NCBI RefSeq assembly: GCF_900086985.1
Contig: NZ_LT593974.1
Coordinates: 2,232,001-2,296,000 of the forward strand
Direction of reading: 5' to 3'
Source: Halomonas sp. HL-93
GTDB lineage: Bacteria > Pseudomonadota > Gammaproteobacteria > Pseudomonadales > Halomonadaceae
DNA length: 64,000 nucleotides
Positions 54,072 to 64,000 of this stretch are shown here, piece after piece. How positions within the stretch are numbered: position 1 is the stretch's first letter; each line of letters starts with the position of its first letter. The notes below the pieces were generated by a model. The model was not told where the DNA came from, did no database searches, and saw only the letters and a program-made list of their open reading frames with translations. The translations under genes and the position numbers were made by a program.

Positions 54072-54088
54072 GTGAGCCTTCGGCTCAC
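54072..54088. terminator. Hairpin between the convergent panE and GST genes
   Basis: GTGAGCC and GGCTCAC form a perfect 7-bp stem around TTC, between the converging gene ends, extending 4 bases into the GST gene. Possibly a bidirectional terminator, although no long U-run follows. Confidence 0.5.
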
Positions 54089-54711
54089 GCCACCGGAATC
54101 ATTACCACCTTGCGGAAGCTGGGGCGTTCGGTGAGCGCTTGATACCAACGCTCCAAATGCGGGCGTGGCTGCCAGCTAAGGCCGCAGTTGAGCAAGTTAT
54201 AGACCGACGGCGCAATCGCAATATCCCCCAGACCAAACGCTTCGCCAGAGAACCAGCGCTGGGTAGATAGCGCATCATCCATCATGCTAAACAACCCTTC
54301 ACAGACCTTAAGGGACGCTTCAATGGCCGCATTGTCACGCTGTTCCGGTGGCGTTCTGACATAGCCCGCTAAAATAGCGCGATGCGTGGGCGAAAGCGCG
54401 CCAATCGACCAGTCCATCCATTTTTCTGCTTGGGCGCGTTGGGCGGGTTCCTCAATCCAGAACTTATCCTCGCCGTACTGGGCCGCTAGGTAACGGATGA
54501 TGGTGTTGGATTCCCACAGCAGGCTGTCGGTGGCATCGTCACGAAATAACGGCACTAGCCCATTTGGGTTCATGGCTAGGTATTCCGGTGTGTTATTTAC
54601 CCCGTGATGCAGCCCGGCCTGTATCTGCTCGTAGGGCAATGCCAGCTCATCCAGCACCCAGCGGACTTTCTTGACGTTGGTGGAAGTATCGCGCCCCCAG
54701 AGTGTGATCAT
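54085..54711 (-). CDS. Glutathione S-transferase family protein
   Basis: A 208-aa glutathione transferase. The N-terminal thioredoxin-like domain ([21 protein letters not shown], then [31 protein letters not shown]) holds the NPNGxVP and ES-T glutathione contacts. The C-terminal helical domain includes [16 protein letters not shown], the usual N-capping motif. It lies 10 bp after the 3-hydroxyisobutyrate dehydrogenase gene on the same strand and is probably cotranscribed with the valine operon. Its substrate is unknown. Confidence 0.9.
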   Translation of the reverse strand: MITLWGRDTSTNVKKVRWVLDELALPYEQIQAGLHHGVNNTPEYLAMNPNGLVPLFRDDATDSLLWESNTIIRYLAAQYGEDKFWIEEPAQRAQAEKWMDWSIGALSPTHRAILAGYVRTPPEQRDNAAIEASLKVCEGLFSMMDDALSTQRWFSGEAFGLGDIAIAPSVYNLLNCGLSWQPRPHLERWYQALTERPSFRKVVMIPVA

Positions 54712-54721
54712 GGCCGTTCCT

Positions 54722-55624
54722 TTAAGCGTTAGTCTCGTTGTCCTGATAAAACCGCATCAAGCTTGAAAAGTCGAGTTTGCCGTTACCGCCTGCTTTATGG
54801 AAGGTAAATAGCGAACGAGCGGCGGACCCCATGGGCACGGGCGAGGCGCTTAGCTGGCTGACATCCATGGCAAGCCCCAAATCTTTGATCATCAAATCGA
54901 CCTGGAAACCGCCTTGATAGTCTTTCGACGCAGGCGCATTTTCCATTACCCCTGGGTAGGGGTTATACACATTCAGCGCCCAGTTGCCGCCGGAGCTTTG
55001 TTTCATAATTTCTGACAGCACCGCCGGGTCTAGGCCGTTCTTGACACCCATGTTGATGGCTTCACAGGTGCCCGCCATCAGTATCGACAGCAGCATGTTG
55101 TTGCACACCTTGGCGATTTGCCCGGCGCCGTGGTCGCCGGCGTGGAAGATGTTTTTGCCCATAGCGTCCAGTACCGGTTTGGCCTGTTCGAACTGGGCTT
55201 CACTGCCGCCGACGATAAACGTCAGTGTACCTGCCTGGGCGCCACCTACGCCGCCAGATACCGGCGCATCGACAAAGCCGATGCCCTTTTCCGCCCCGAT
55301 GGCGGCTACGCTTCGGGCCGTATCGGCATCGATGGTGGAGCAGTCGATTACGATGGCGCTTGATTTAATAACGTCAAACAGCGGTGCGTCGCCTTCGGCG
55401 TAAAGGCCCATCACATGCTTGCCTGCAGGCAGCATGGAGATCACAACGTCGGCATCTGCCACGGCGTCCTGGGCGGAGTTTGCCACTTCGCAGCCCTGGG
55501 ATTTTGCGGTGGCAAGCGCGCTGGCTGAAAGGTCAAAAGCACGTACCTTAAAGCCTCCCTTGACCAGGTTAGCGGCCATCGGGCCACCCATATTGCCTAG
55601 ACCGATAAATGCGACAGTTTTCAT
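54722..55624 (-). CDS. mmsB: 3-hydroxyisobutyrate dehydrogenase
   Basis: A 300-aa NAD+-dependent dehydrogenase that oxidises 3-hydroxyisobutyrate to methylmalonate semialdehyde in valine breakdown. The Rossmann motif is [19 protein letters not shown], and [22 protein letters not shown] with the substrate-binding loop, then [14 protein letters not shown] with the catalytic lysine. The C-terminal end ([18 protein letters not shown]) is typical of mmsB. Its start at 55624 is clean. It is third in a valine-catabolic gene set; the methylmalonate semialdehyde dehydrogenase gene is not in this window. Confidence 0.94.
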   Translation of the reverse strand: MKTVAFIGLGNMGGPMAANLVKGGFKVRAFDLSASALATAKSQGCEVANSAQDAVADADVVISMLPAGKHVMGLYAEGDAPLFDVIKSSAIVIDCSTIDADTARSVAAIGAEKGIGFVDAPVSGGVGGAQAGTLTFIVGGSEAQFEQAKPVLDAMGKNIFHAGDHGAGQIAKVCNNMLLSILMAGTCEAINMGVKNGLDPAVLSEIMKQSSGGNWALNVYNPYPGVMENAPASKDYQGGFQVDLMIKDLGLAMDVSQLSASPVPMGSAARSLFTFHKAGGNGKLDFSSLMRFYQDNETNA

Positions 55625-55666
55625 GGCGATTGTCCTTGTTATAAGTAAGCTAAAGGTCAGTAAAAA

Positions 55667-56782
55667 TTAGTGAAGATCGTCGAGCGGGTTATTCGCCCAC
55701 GGCGGTGTTAGCAGTTCATCAATGAAAGATGCCTCCACCATGGCCACATCGGGGTAGGTCCAGTTCGGCTTGCCATCTTTATCCACCAGCAGGGCACGCA
55801 CGCCTTCGGGGAATTCTCGGTGGCGACAACACTGCACCGAAAGTGCCAGCTCAGCCTGGAACACTTCGGCCAATGACATGTACTTAGCGCGCTTGAGCTG
55901 TTCGTCAATCAGCTTGATGGACACCGGGCTACCGTGGGCCAGTGTTTTTTGCGCTTTGCCAAACCACTTGTCGTCGCTTTTAACACCGGCTATGGCGGCA
56001 ACAATTTGCTCGACGGTGTCGTGGTCCATCAGCTCGCGGATCAGCGGCGAGAATTTATACACCGGCGCTTCCAACTCTTCGAAAACAGGTCGTGAGGCGT
56101 GCTCAAGCTCGCGCAGAATACGATTAACCACCCCATGGGTATCGGTCTGCTCACCTTCGCCCCAAGCGGCGTCGGTTAACTTTTGCGCCAGCGCATCGCG
56201 CTGGTGGCTGGCAATGGCTCGGTCAGCAAGGCCCAGATGAACAGCATCCGGTGCGTTGATTTGGCTGCCGGTCATGGCAAGAAACCGGCCGGTGCCGTTG
56301 GGCAAACGGTTCAGAAACCAGCTGGCGCCCACATCCGGGTAAAGCCCAATGGTGACCTCGGGCATCGCCAGGCGCGAGGTTTCGGTCACCACCCGGTGGC
56401 TGCTTGCGCTAAGCAGGCCCATGCCGCCGCCCATGACAATACCGTTACCCCAGCAAATCACCGGCTTTGGGTAGGTGTGCAGGGCGTAATCCAAACGGTA
56501 CTCGTGGTTAAAAAAACGCTCCGGAAAGTCGGGGTCGCCCTCACCTTTTATGGCTTTATATAGGTTGACCACATCGCCACCGGCGCAAAAGGCTTTTTCC
56601 CCTACGCTATCGAGCAGCACGGCAACCACGCGCTCATCGTCCTGCCAGTCAGCTAAGCGGGGCAGCATTTCGTCGATCATTTCCAGGGTCAGGGCATTCA
56701 GCGAACGCTCAGCATTGAGGGTTATTTCTGCAATGACGTGACCGTCCTGGGTGGGGTGTTCGGTAAACAGTACGCTACTCAT
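55667..56782 (-). CDS. 3-hydroxyisobutyryl-CoA hydrolase
   Basis: A 371-aa crotonase-fold enzyme of the enoyl-CoA hydratase/isomerase family with the size typical of 3-hydroxyisobutyryl-CoA hydrolases. These features are visible: AEITLNAERSLNALTLEMIDEML, KAFCAGGDVVNLYKAIKGEG, NGIVMGGGMGLLSASSHRVV and ETSRLAMPEVTIGLYPDVGASW, with the Glu and Asp of the catalytic motifs. It removes CoA from 3-hydroxyisobutyryl-CoA before mmsB acts. It is second in the operon, 42 bp upstream of mmsB. Confidence 0.91.
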   Translation of the reverse strand: MSSVLFTEHPTQDGHVIAEITLNAERSLNALTLEMIDEMLPRLADWQDDERVVAVLLDSVGEKAFCAGGDVVNLYKAIKGEGDPDFPERFFNHEYRLDYALHTYPKPVICWGNGIVMGGGMGLLSASSHRVVTETSRLAMPEVTIGLYPDVGASWFLNRLPNGTGRFLAMTGSQINAPDAVHLGLADRAIASHQRDALAQKLTDAAWGEGEQTDTHGVVNRILRELEHASRPVFEELEAPVYKFSPLIRELMDHDTVEQIVAAIAGVKSDDKWFGKAQKTLAHGSPVSIKLIDEQLKRAKYMSLAEVFQAELALSVQCCRHREFPEGVRALLVDKDGKPNWTYPDVAMVEASFIDELLTPPWANNPLDDLH

Positions 56783-56836
56783 CTAACCATCCTTATTTCG
56801 GGCAATCACCATAACGATAAGATCCACACGGCAGCG

Positions 56837-57991
56837 CTACAGCTCGGCAGCCCCCTCCGCCAGCACTCGGCGTGAAATGATCAGGCGCATGATCTCATTG
56901 GTGCCTTCAAGAATACGATGCACGCGGGTATCGCGTACAAAGCGTTCCATCGGGTATTCCTTGATATAGCCGTTACCGCCATATAACTGTAGCGCTTCGT
57001 CGCACACCTTAAAGCCTACATCGGTGGCGAAACGCTTGGCCATGGCGCAATAGGTGATCGCATCGGCATCGCCCGCATCCAGCTTAGTGGCCGCTAAGCG
57101 CACTAGCTGACGCGCAGCGACCAGCTCGGTGACCATATCGGCCAGGCGGAACTGGAGCGCCTGAAAGTCCGCCAGGCGCTTGCCAAACTGCTTGCGCTCC
57201 AACATATAGGCCCGCGCCTCGTTGATGGCCTGCTGAGCCGTACCAATCGAGCAGGTGGCAATGTTGATTCGTCCACCGTCCAGGCCTTTCATAGCGATTT
57301 TAAAACCATCGCCTTCCTTACCCAGCAGTTGGCTCGCTGGCACGCGTACGTCTTCGAAGGTGATCATGCGGGTTGGTTGGCTATTCCAGCCCATTTTGGC
57401 TTCTTTGCGCCCGTAACTTATGCCGTCAGCATTGGCCTCCACCACAAAGGCGGAAACGCCACCTGCACCCTCTCCCCCGGTGCGCGCCATTACGATCAAC
57501 ACATCGGTGCTGCCCGCGCCGGAAATGAACATTTTGCTGCCGGTCAGCAGGTAGTCATTTCCATCGCGCTTGGCGGTGGTTTTTAACGAAGCCGCGTCGG
57601 AGCCAGAGTTGGGCTCGGTGAGGCAGTAAGAGCCAAGCAGCTCGCCGCTGGCGAGCTTTTCACCCCACTGCCCAACGGCGTCAGGCGTGCCAAAGTCTGC
57701 AAGCATCCAAGTGACCATATTATGGATGGTTAGGTACGCAGTGGTTGAGGTGCAGCCCATGGAGAGCTGCTCGAAGATGATGCTGGCATCCAACCTGGAA
57801 AGGCCAAGCCCGCCGACGCTTTCCGGCGCGTAAAGCGAGCAAAAGCCTAACTCGCCCGCTTTGCGTATCACATCAACGGGGAAAATAGCCTCCTGGTCCC
57901 ACTCGGCGGCATGGGGGGCCAACTCGTTTTGGGCAAAGGCGCGCGCCATATCGGCAAACGCAACCTGGTCTTCACTTAACTCAAAATTCAT
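56837..57991 (-). CDS. Isobutyryl-CoA (acyl-CoA) dehydrogenase
   Basis: A 384-aa FAD-dependent acyl-CoA dehydrogenase. Landmarks: FELSEDQVAFADMARAFAQ at the N-terminus, YCLTEPNSGSDAASL with the FAD-binding TEPxxGSD, GSKMFISGAGSTDVLIVMA, and QLYGGNGYIKEYPMERFVRD at the C-terminus with the catalytic base region. By its operon partners it is most likely isobutyryl-CoA dehydrogenase, forming methacrylyl-CoA. The ATG at 57991 is supported by GGAGACACGCT upstream. A LiuR-like palindrome lies 113 bp upstream. Confidence 0.91.
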   Translation of the reverse strand: MNFELSEDQVAFADMARAFAQNELAPHAAEWDQEAIFPVDVIRKAGELGFCSLYAPESVGGLGLSRLDASIIFEQLSMGCTSTTAYLTIHNMVTWMLADFGTPDAVGQWGEKLASGELLGSYCLTEPNSGSDAASLKTTAKRDGNDYLLTGSKMFISGAGSTDVLIVMARTGGEGAGGVSAFVVEANADGISYGRKEAKMGWNSQPTRMITFEDVRVPASQLLGKEGDGFKIAMKGLDGGRINIATCSIGTAQQAINEARAYMLERKQFGKRLADFQALQFRLADMVTELVAARQLVRLAATKLDAGDADAITYCAMAKRFATDVGFKVCDEALQLYGGNGYIKEYPMERFVRDTRVHRILEGTNEIMRLIISRRVLAEGAAEL

Positions 57992-58103
57992 AGCGTGTCT
58001 CCGCTGAAAGCCGCCCACTTAATCCCAATCGTTTTAAGCGCGCGCTTTCGTTGTTGTGATTGTGTGCTCGAAGCGTGTTGGCCGGTGAAGCCAAAGGGGT
58101 TAA

Positions 58104-58119
58104 TTGACGTTTACGTTAA
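58104..58119. promoter_or_regulatory. LiuR-like palindrome before the valine operon
   Basis: The sequence TTGACGTTTACGTTAA is a near palindrome closely related to TTTACGTTAACGTAAA before liuR. It lies 113 bp upstream of the acyl-CoA dehydrogenase start and is a good candidate for LiuR binding. Confidence 0.65.
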
Positions 58120-58190
58120 CTTATATTTTAAGCCTATCGCAAGCAACTATCTTGCTTCCTCGACCTTTGGCGTAGGCAGATGCTTGGCAT

Positions 58191-58215
58191 AAAAAAAGGG
58201 TGCCAAACGGCACCC
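58191..58215 (-). terminator. Rho-independent terminator of the liv operon
   Basis: The stem GGGTGCC/GGCACCC with loop GTTT (minus strand) is followed by seven Ts (58191-58197). It lies 46 bp after the livM stop and is the clearest intrinsic terminator of the window. Confidence 0.9.
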
Positions 58216-58261
58216 AACAATGGACAGACTCGGTACGGCTGTATCGATAACACAGCAGAAT

Positions 58262-59254
58262 TTACTTAAAGTTTTTGCGGTACATTTTGCCAAGCTCTCC
58301 CACAATACCGCTGCGAAAACTCAGTACGCAGACTACGAAAATAATCCCCAGGATGACGCTCACCCAGTTGCCCAACGGCGACTGAGCAAGGAGATGCTGG
58401 AGACTAACTACCAGGCTTGCCCCCATTACCGGGCCTAGCAAGGTACCAACACCGCCCAGCAGCGTCATCAGAATCACTTCGCCCGACATATGCCAATGGG
58501 CATCCGTTAGCGAGGCTAGCTGGAACACGACGGTTTTAGTAGAGCCTGCCAATCCCGCAAGCGCCGCCGAGATAACGAAGGCCACCAACTTGTAAGCGTC
58601 CACGTTATAGCCAAGCGATACCGCACGCGGCTCGTTTTCGCGAATGGCCTTGAGCACCTGCCCGAAGGGCGAATGCACCGTGCGCTGAATCAACGCAAAG
58701 CCAAACACAAAGATCGCCAGCACGAAATAATACATCGCCACGTTATTACGCAGACTAATAAAGCCAAATAGCTCTCCGCGCGGTACGCCGTGAAGGCCAT
58801 CTTCGCCCCCAGTAAAGGGTGCCTGAACGTAAACAAAGAACATCAGTTGCGCCAGCGCTAACGTCACCATGGCAAAGTAGATACCCTGACGGCGAATCGA
58901 TAGCACGCCAAACACCAGCCCCAACAGGGTTGCCATTAACGTTCCGGCGAGAATACCCAACTCCGGCGTAAGGCCGGGGTAACTGGCCAGCAAATAGCCG
59001 GTCACGTAACCGCCACTGGCTAGAAAGGCCGCATGGCCAAACGATAGCAAGCCCGCATAGCCCAGCAATAAGTTGAACGCGCAGGCAAACAGCGCAAAGC
59101 AGAGAATTTTCATCAAAAAGACAGGGTAGGCCACAAAGGGGGCTACCAGCGCTATCGCCACCAGCGCGACAAGGAACAGCGTACGCCGCTGCTTGGCCCG
59201 CCGCTGCCGCTCGATGATGACCGAAGGGGCCGTTGCGTGTTGAGATTGCGTCAT
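58262..59254 (-). CDS. livM: Branched-chain amino acid ABC permease LivM
   Basis: A 330-aa inner membrane permease with about 8-9 helices of the LivM type. Recognisable are LLGYAGLLSFGHAAFLASGGYVTGY and the EAA-like loop VLKAIRENEPRAVSLGYNVDAYKL, which contacts the ATPases. It is the last gene of the operon, three bases after livH, with GGAGGCG 8 nt before its ATG. It imports branched-chain amino acids or related short-chain acids together with the four upstream components. A terminator follows. Confidence 0.92.
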   Translation of the reverse strand: MTQSQHATAPSVIIERQRRAKQRRTLFLVALVAIALVAPFVAYPVFLMKILCFALFACAFNLLLGYAGLLSFGHAAFLASGGYVTGYLLASYPGLTPELGILAGTLMATLLGLVFGVLSIRRQGIYFAMVTLALAQLMFFVYVQAPFTGGEDGLHGVPRGELFGFISLRNNVAMYYFVLAIFVFGFALIQRTVHSPFGQVLKAIRENEPRAVSLGYNVDAYKLVAFVISAALAGLAGSTKTVVFQLASLTDAHWHMSGEVILMTLLGGVGTLLGPVMGASLVVSLQHLLAQSPLGNWVSVILGIIFVVCVLSFRSGIVGELGKMYRKNFK

Positions 59255-59257
59255 GGT

Positions 59258-60145
59258 TTACGCCTCCTTACCGAACAGCCCTGAGGGGCGTAACAGCAGC
59301 ACTAAGATCATCACCAGGAAGATCACCGTATTGGCCGCCTCGGGGTAATATACTTTGGTTAACCCCTCAATAATGCCCATCGACAACCCCGTAATGATGG
59401 CCCCTAAAATCGACCCCATACCGCCAATGACGACGACGGCAAACACCACAATCAAAAGGCTTGAGCCCATGGTGGGCGAAACCGGATAAAGCGGCGCCGC
59501 CAAGACGCCAGCAAAAGCCGCCAAGCCGACCCCAAAACCATAGGTCAGCGTAATTAGCAGCGGCACATTAACGCCGAAGGCCTGCATTAACTGGGAGTTT
59601 TCAGTCCCGGCCCGCAGGTACGCACCCAATCGAGTGCGCTCGATCATGAACCAGGTGAACAGGCACATAGCCAACGCGGCGACCAGCACCCAGCCGCGAT
59701 AAACGGGTAAAAACATAAAGCCTAGATTCACCCCGCCTTGTAGCGACTCAGGCATCACATAGCGCGCGCCAGAGACGCCGAAAATATTGACCAGCGTGCC
59801 CTCGAATATAAGCGCCAGACCAAAGGTCAACAGCAAACCGTAGAGGTGATCCAGATGGGCAATGCGACGAAGCAGAAAGCGCTCCATCAGCATACCGAAA
59901 GCCCCTACCACCAGCGGCACCAAGATAAGTGCCAGCCAATAATTAATACCCAAATAGCGAAAGCCCAGCAGCGCGGCAAACGCACCCAGCATGTATTGCG
60001 CTCCGTGGGCAAAGTTGACGATCTTCAATAGGCCGAAGATGACCGCCAGGCCCAGGCTGAGCAGCGCATAGAAGGCCCCATTCACCAGGCCCAGCGTCAA
60101 CTGCCCCATGAACACGGCCATTGGCACACCGAATATCATCGTCAT
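59258..60145 (-). CDS. livH: Branched-chain amino acid ABC permease LivH
   Basis: A 295-aa LivH-type permease, partner of LivM. Family segments are GLVNGAFYALLSLGLAVIFGLLKIVNFAHG at the N-terminus, the EAA loop YLRAGTENSQLMQAFGVNVP and IGGMGSILGAIITGL near the C-terminus. GGAGAG lies 8 nt before the ATG at 60145 (a second ATG two codons later is possible). It is separated from livK by 84 bp. Confidence 0.93.
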   Translation of the reverse strand: MTMIFGVPMAVFMGQLTLGLVNGAFYALLSLGLAVIFGLLKIVNFAHGAQYMLGAFAALLGFRYLGINYWLALILVPLVVGAFGMLMERFLLRRIAHLDHLYGLLLTFGLALIFEGTLVNIFGVSGARYVMPESLQGGVNLGFMFLPVYRGWVLVAALAMCLFTWFMIERTRLGAYLRAGTENSQLMQAFGVNVPLLITLTYGFGVGLAAFAGVLAAPLYPVSPTMGSSLLIVVFAVVVIGGMGSILGAIITGLSMGIIEGLTKVYYPEAANTVIFLVMILVLLLRPSGLFGKEA

Positions 60146-60229
60146 GGTACGACTCTCCCCGCCATCAACCGGGTAGCAGCCGGTGGCCGCTACCCGAGGG
60201 TGGTTGCTTAGTTATTGCGAAGCTTGGCT

Positions 60230-61453
60230 TTAGTTCTGCACCAGCTTGCACTGGCTCTCAGACAGCGGACGGTAAGCTTCTTCGGCGGGAATGGTGCTGA
60301 GGATTTCGTAAAGATCCCACTCACCGGTGGATTCCTCGGGCGTTTTCACCTGAGCGAGGTACATATCGTGAATCATGCGGCCGTCTTCACGAATTTGACC
60401 GTTGCGAGCGAAGAAGTCGTTGATCGGTTCCTCGGCCATTTTGGCGCGAATAGTTTCAGGGTCATCAGTCCCTGCCGCTTCAACGGCTTTGAGGTAGTGC
60501 ATGGTGCTTGAGTAGATACCTGCCTGCACCATGGTCGGCATGCGCTCTTCTTCTTCATAGTAACGCTCTGCCCACTCGCGGGACTCTTCGTCCATATCCC
60601 AGTACCAACCGGTGGTCAGTAGCAGGTTTTGGGTGGCTTCAAGCCCCAGTGCATGAACATCGTTGAGGAAGATCAGCAGCCCGGCAAGCTGTTGGCCCGA
60701 ATCGGTCAAGCCAAACTCGCTAGCGGTGGTAATCGCGTTGACGGTGTCGGAACCGGCATTCGCCAGTCCCACAATCTTGGCACCAGAGCCCTGGGCCTGG
60801 AGGATGTAAGAAGAGAAATCATTGGTGGGGAACGGATGGCGCACGCTATCAACAATTTCGCCGCCGCTTTCTTCGACCACCTTGGTAACATCGGCTTCCA
60901 GGGCATGGCCAAAGGCGTAGTCCGCGGTTAGCATAAACCAGCTATCGCCGCCCTGCTCGACCACCGCTTTCGCCGTGCCGTTAGCCAGCGGGTAAGTATC
61001 GTACACCCAGTGAATATGGTTAGGAGTGCAATGCTCGTTGGTGATGCTGGAAGCGGCAGACCCCGAGACAATACCCAGGCCGTCGTTTTCCTCCAGTACT
61101 TTGGTGACGGCAATGGATACCGACGAGGCTACCAGCCCGGCAACCATATCGACGTTATCCTCGTCAACCCACTCACGCACTGCGTTGGCCCCAACGTCGG
61201 CACTATTGCGGTCGTCGGCACTAAATATTTCAATGGGGGTACCATTAACACTGCCACCGAAGTCTTCAACCGCCATTTCCAGCGCGGTTAAGCCACCCGG
61301 CCCGGCTAGGTCGCGGTAGGTACCCGACATATCAGCCAAGTAGCCAATGCGAATTTCGTCATCGCTCATTTCTGCCTGAGCAGCGGAAGCCATTAGGCTC
61401 AAGGCTGCCGCAGCGGCAATACAGGTAGCTAGCGTTTTTTTGTTAAAGGTCAT
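60230..61453 (-). CDS. livK: ABC substrate-binding protein, LivK-like
   Basis: A 407-aa periplasmic-binding protein of the type 1 (Leu/Ile/Val) family. Signal peptide 1-27 ends at AAQA; the mature part starts EMSDDEIRIGYLADMSGTYRD. Two lobes with GLVASSVSIAVTKVLEEN, PTNDFSSYILQAQGSGAKIVG and YLAQVKTPEESTGEWD are typical. It captures the substrate (branched-chain amino acids by context) and delivers it to LivHM. AGGAGAAC precedes the ATG. It lies between livF and livH. Confidence 0.92.
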   Translation of the reverse strand: MTFNKKTLATCIAAAAALSLMASAAQAEMSDDEIRIGYLADMSGTYRDLAGPGGLTALEMAVEDFGGSVNGTPIEIFSADDRNSADVGANAVREWVDEDNVDMVAGLVASSVSIAVTKVLEENDGLGIVSGSAASSITNEHCTPNHIHWVYDTYPLANGTAKAVVEQGGDSWFMLTADYAFGHALEADVTKVVEESGGEIVDSVRHPFPTNDFSSYILQAQGSGAKIVGLANAGSDTVNAITTASEFGLTDSGQQLAGLLIFLNDVHALGLEATQNLLLTTGWYWDMDEESREWAERYYEEEERMPTMVQAGIYSSTMHYLKAVEAAGTDDPETIRAKMAEEPINDFFARNGQIREDGRMIHDMYLAQVKTPEESTGEWDLYEILSTIPAEEAYRPLSESQCKLVQN

Positions 61454-61564
61454 GCTGTTCTCCTGGCTCTTGGGAGCCTTTGTTGTTGTGGTGCAGGCGA
61501 AGCATTAAATGCGCTTGGTCAAGCGTTAGCTTGGGCATTAGAGCAAAAAGGTCGTGTCGGTGAG

Positions 61565-62319
<755 letters not shown>

Positions 62320-62323
<4 letters not shown>

Positions 62324-63126
62324 ACGGCGACGCCCTCTTTTCCAGGACCCTCTTCTTCTGCGGCATCGCTGCCCATATAGGCTTCGCGGACCAACGGATT
62401 GCGGGACACATTATCGTAGTCGCCTTCAGCCAGCACCGCGCCTCGCGCCAGAACGGTAATACGGTCACACAAACGGCTCACCACGCTTAGATTATGCTCG
62501 ACCATCAATACGGTTCGCCCTTTTGAGACGCGTTTAATCAGCGCCACAATGCGGTCAACATCTTCTGCGCCCATGCCCTGTGTAGGTTCATCCAGCAGCA
62601 TCATAGTGGGATCAAGCGCCAACGTGGTGGCAATCTCTAGTGCTCGCTTGCGGCCGTAAGGCATCTCTACCGTTAACGTATCGGCATACTCAACAAGCCC
62701 GACTTCATCCAACAGCGCCAGCGCCCTTTCATTTAAATGGTCAAGTGATTTGCCCGACTTCCAAAAATGAAAGGACGTGCCCAGCGGCCGCTGAAGCGCT
62801 ACCCGCACATTCTCAAGCGCTGTCATATGGGCGAACACAGCGGAAATTTGAAACGAGCGCACGAGCCCCAGGCGAGCTATTTCATTGGATTTCATCGAGG
62901 TAATCGATTTACCACGGTAGAGAATTTCACCCCGCGTGGGCGGCAAAAATTTGGTCAGCAGGTTGAACACCGTGGTTTTTCCGGCGCCATTAGGGCCAAT
63001 CAAGGCATGAATGTGCCCCTCTTGTACCTGCAGATTGACATCATCCACCGCCGTAAAACCACGAAACTCCTTGGTCAGCCCTCGTGTTTCGAGGACATGT
63101 GCTTTTTGAACATCGTCTGCACACAT
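62320..63126 (-). CDS. livG: Branched-chain amino acid ABC ATPase LivG
   Basis: A 268-aa ATPase of the LivG type. Walker A is GPNGAGKTT (residues 44-52), the signature-like region is VEMPYGRKRALEIATTLAL (LivG has the variant YGxxRxLEIA), Walker B is PTMMLLDEPTQGM, and the switch histidine lies in VLMVEHNLSVV. It is the first gene of the operon; the region upstream (63127-63503) holds operators and the liuR promoter. It pairs with the LivF ATPase. Confidence 0.95.
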
Positions 63127-63174
63127 GAAGTGGTAAGCCTCTTGTTGTTCTTGTGCTGACTCAGAAGGCCCTGA

Positions 63175-63190
63175 CTTACGTTAACGCCGT
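63175..63190. promoter_or_regulatory. LiuR-like half palindrome before livG
   Basis: The sequence CTTACGTTAACGCCGT matches TTTACGTTAACGTAAA at 11 of 16 positions, 49 bp upstream of the livG start, so it may be a weak LiuR site. Confidence 0.45.
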
Positions 63191-63257
63191 ATTGATCAGT
63201 AGCCTCCATACACCAGCCTCTACACTCGGGAGTGGAAATCGTTAGCTGGCAACGCAT

Positions 63258-63275
63258 CCTTACCTGAACGTAAGG
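63258..63275. promoter_or_regulatory. LiuR-like palindrome between livG and liuR
   Basis: The sequence CCTTACCTGAACGTAAGG is palindromic except at one base pair and shares the ACGTAA half with the sites before liuR and the valine operon. It lies in the 377-bp spacer between the divergent genes. Confidence 0.5.
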
Positions 63276-63425
63276 TGTAAGTGCAAACTAGCAACCTCTT
63301 GCAGGTGATTACAATTACAACTTTGGTCTACGAAAATATACAAAGCTGACAGAAACCTCCAATAATTACTTCAAATTCAGTTAATTACACAAAGTTAATA
63401 GCAAACATCGCATTGCAATAATTGC

Positions 63426-63441
63426 TTTACGTTAACGTAAA
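63426..63441. promoter_or_regulatory. LiuR-like perfect palindrome before liuR
   Basis: TTTACGTTAACGTAAA is a perfect 16-bp palindrome, 62 bp upstream of the liuR start codon. Position and sequence suggest autoregulation by the MerR-type regulator. Confidence 0.7.
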
Positions 63442-63503
63442 CTTGTTTTAGCCTCATGGTCAGTGTTCCATAGGGGCATATACTTATTTAAGAGAAAGTC
63501 ATC

Positions 63504-63956
63504 ATGAGCAAAACCTACTCGATCAGTGAACTAGCCAACGAGTTTGATTTAACCACCCGCAGCATCCGCTTCTATGAAGATCAAGAGTTATTGCACCCGA
63601 CACGACGCGGACAAACCCGCGTGTACAGCAGTAAAGACCGGGTGCGCCTTAAATTGACCATTCGCGGTAAGCGTCTTGGGTTTTCACTCGCCGAAATCCG
63701 CGAGCTATTCGAGCTATGGGATGAAACACGCAGCGGCAGTAAAAAACAGCTGCATTTAATGCTCAGCAAAATAGCCGAACGTCGAGCGGCGCTCGATCAG
63801 CAAATGAAAGACATCACCATGGTGCAGCTTGAGCTTGAAAGTGCCGAGATTCGCTGCCGCCAAGCGCTCGAAGAGCTACATCAGAAACAGAGAGAAGAAG
63901 AGCAGACGGAATCGTCTGATCAAGCATCGCCCTCTTCGTCCGCGACCACGCACTGA
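63504..63956 (+). CDS. liuR: MerR-family regulator, LiuR-like
   Basis: A 150-aa MerR-type transcriptional regulator. The winged helix reads YSISELANEFDLTTRSIRFYEDQELLHPTRRGQ, followed by TRVYSSKDRVRLKLTIRGKRLGFSLAEIRELFELWD and a coiled coil with LHLMLSKIAERRAALDQQMKD, typical of LiuR regulators of branched-chain amino acid breakdown. The C-terminus is acidic and serine-rich. No metal-binding cysteines are seen; a CoA or short-chain-acyl effector is likely. It is divergent from the liv operon, and palindromes stand upstream of liuR, livG and the valine operon. Confidence 0.87.
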   Translation: MSKTYSISELANEFDLTTRSIRFYEDQELLHPTRRGQTRVYSSKDRVRLKLTIRGKRLGFSLAEIRELFELWDETRSGSKKQLHLMLSKIAERRAALDQQMKDITMVQLELESAEIRCRQALEELHQKQREEEQTESSDQASPSSSATTH

Positions 63957-64000
63957 CTCAGCCCCATACCGCCAGCACTCTTATCAACACAATGAACAAC

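Overview
The window looks like the chromosome of a moderately halophilic gammaproteobacterium, most likely Halomonas or a close relative. This is inferred from the proteins and not from a marker gene: a complete seven-gene Mrp Na+/H+ antiporter operon, gammaproteobacterial ProS, TopB and AmpG types, and a LiuR-type branched-chain amino acid regulon. I see no rRNA, tRNA or CRISPR.

1-16.5 kb is mostly core genome: proS and a lytic transglycosylase; the mrpABCDEFG operon on the minus strand; a SlyD-like FKBP; an AmpG-like permease; a SEC-C protein; a GNAT; an ABC1/UbiB-like kinase split by a one-base homopolymer frameshift; and topB. From 16.6 to 17.8 kb lies an AbiE toxin-antitoxin locus with an intact antitoxin, a truncated toxin and an inverted repeat at its start. 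17.9-33.4 kb is a patchwork of small operons: MgtC, LysR/azoreductase, two LysE exporters, GrpB, an M48 protease with LemA, an intracellular subtilase with a tiny co-encoded partner, a ParD-like protein with methionine aminopeptidase, and a SixA-CHAD fusion. It ends with a DUF2254 membrane gene cut by a 1204-bp IS3-family element whose removal restores the frame exactly.

34.4-46.6 kb is accessory DNA lying between two decayed copies of the same tyrosine recombinase gene. It holds c-di-GMP enzymes, a truncated haemoglobin with a cupin, a GC-rich TPR protein of actinobacterial type, an M23 peptidase, an IalB-like protein, a Crp/Fnr regulator and a 2-oxoglutarate dioxygenase. 46.6-50.4 kb is the most striking part. 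Seven attC recombination sites separate minus-strand gene cassettes: a RelE/ParE-type toxin-antitoxin pair, DUF4393, small membrane proteins and unknowns. No integron integrase gene is visible, so this is a CALIN-like array (a cluster of attC sites lacking an integrase).

50.9-64 kb returns to housekeeping: a PAS-GGDEF protein, an MscS channel, PanE, a GST, a valine-catabolic operon (isobutyryl-CoA dehydrogenase, 3-hydroxyisobutyryl-CoA hydrolase, 3-hydroxyisobutyrate dehydrogenase) and a LivGFKHM-type ABC importer. A MerR-family LiuR-like regulator follows. Related TTTACGTTAACGTAAA-like palindromes stand upstream of liuR, the importer and the valine operon, which suggests one regulon for uptake and breakdown of branched-chain substrates.
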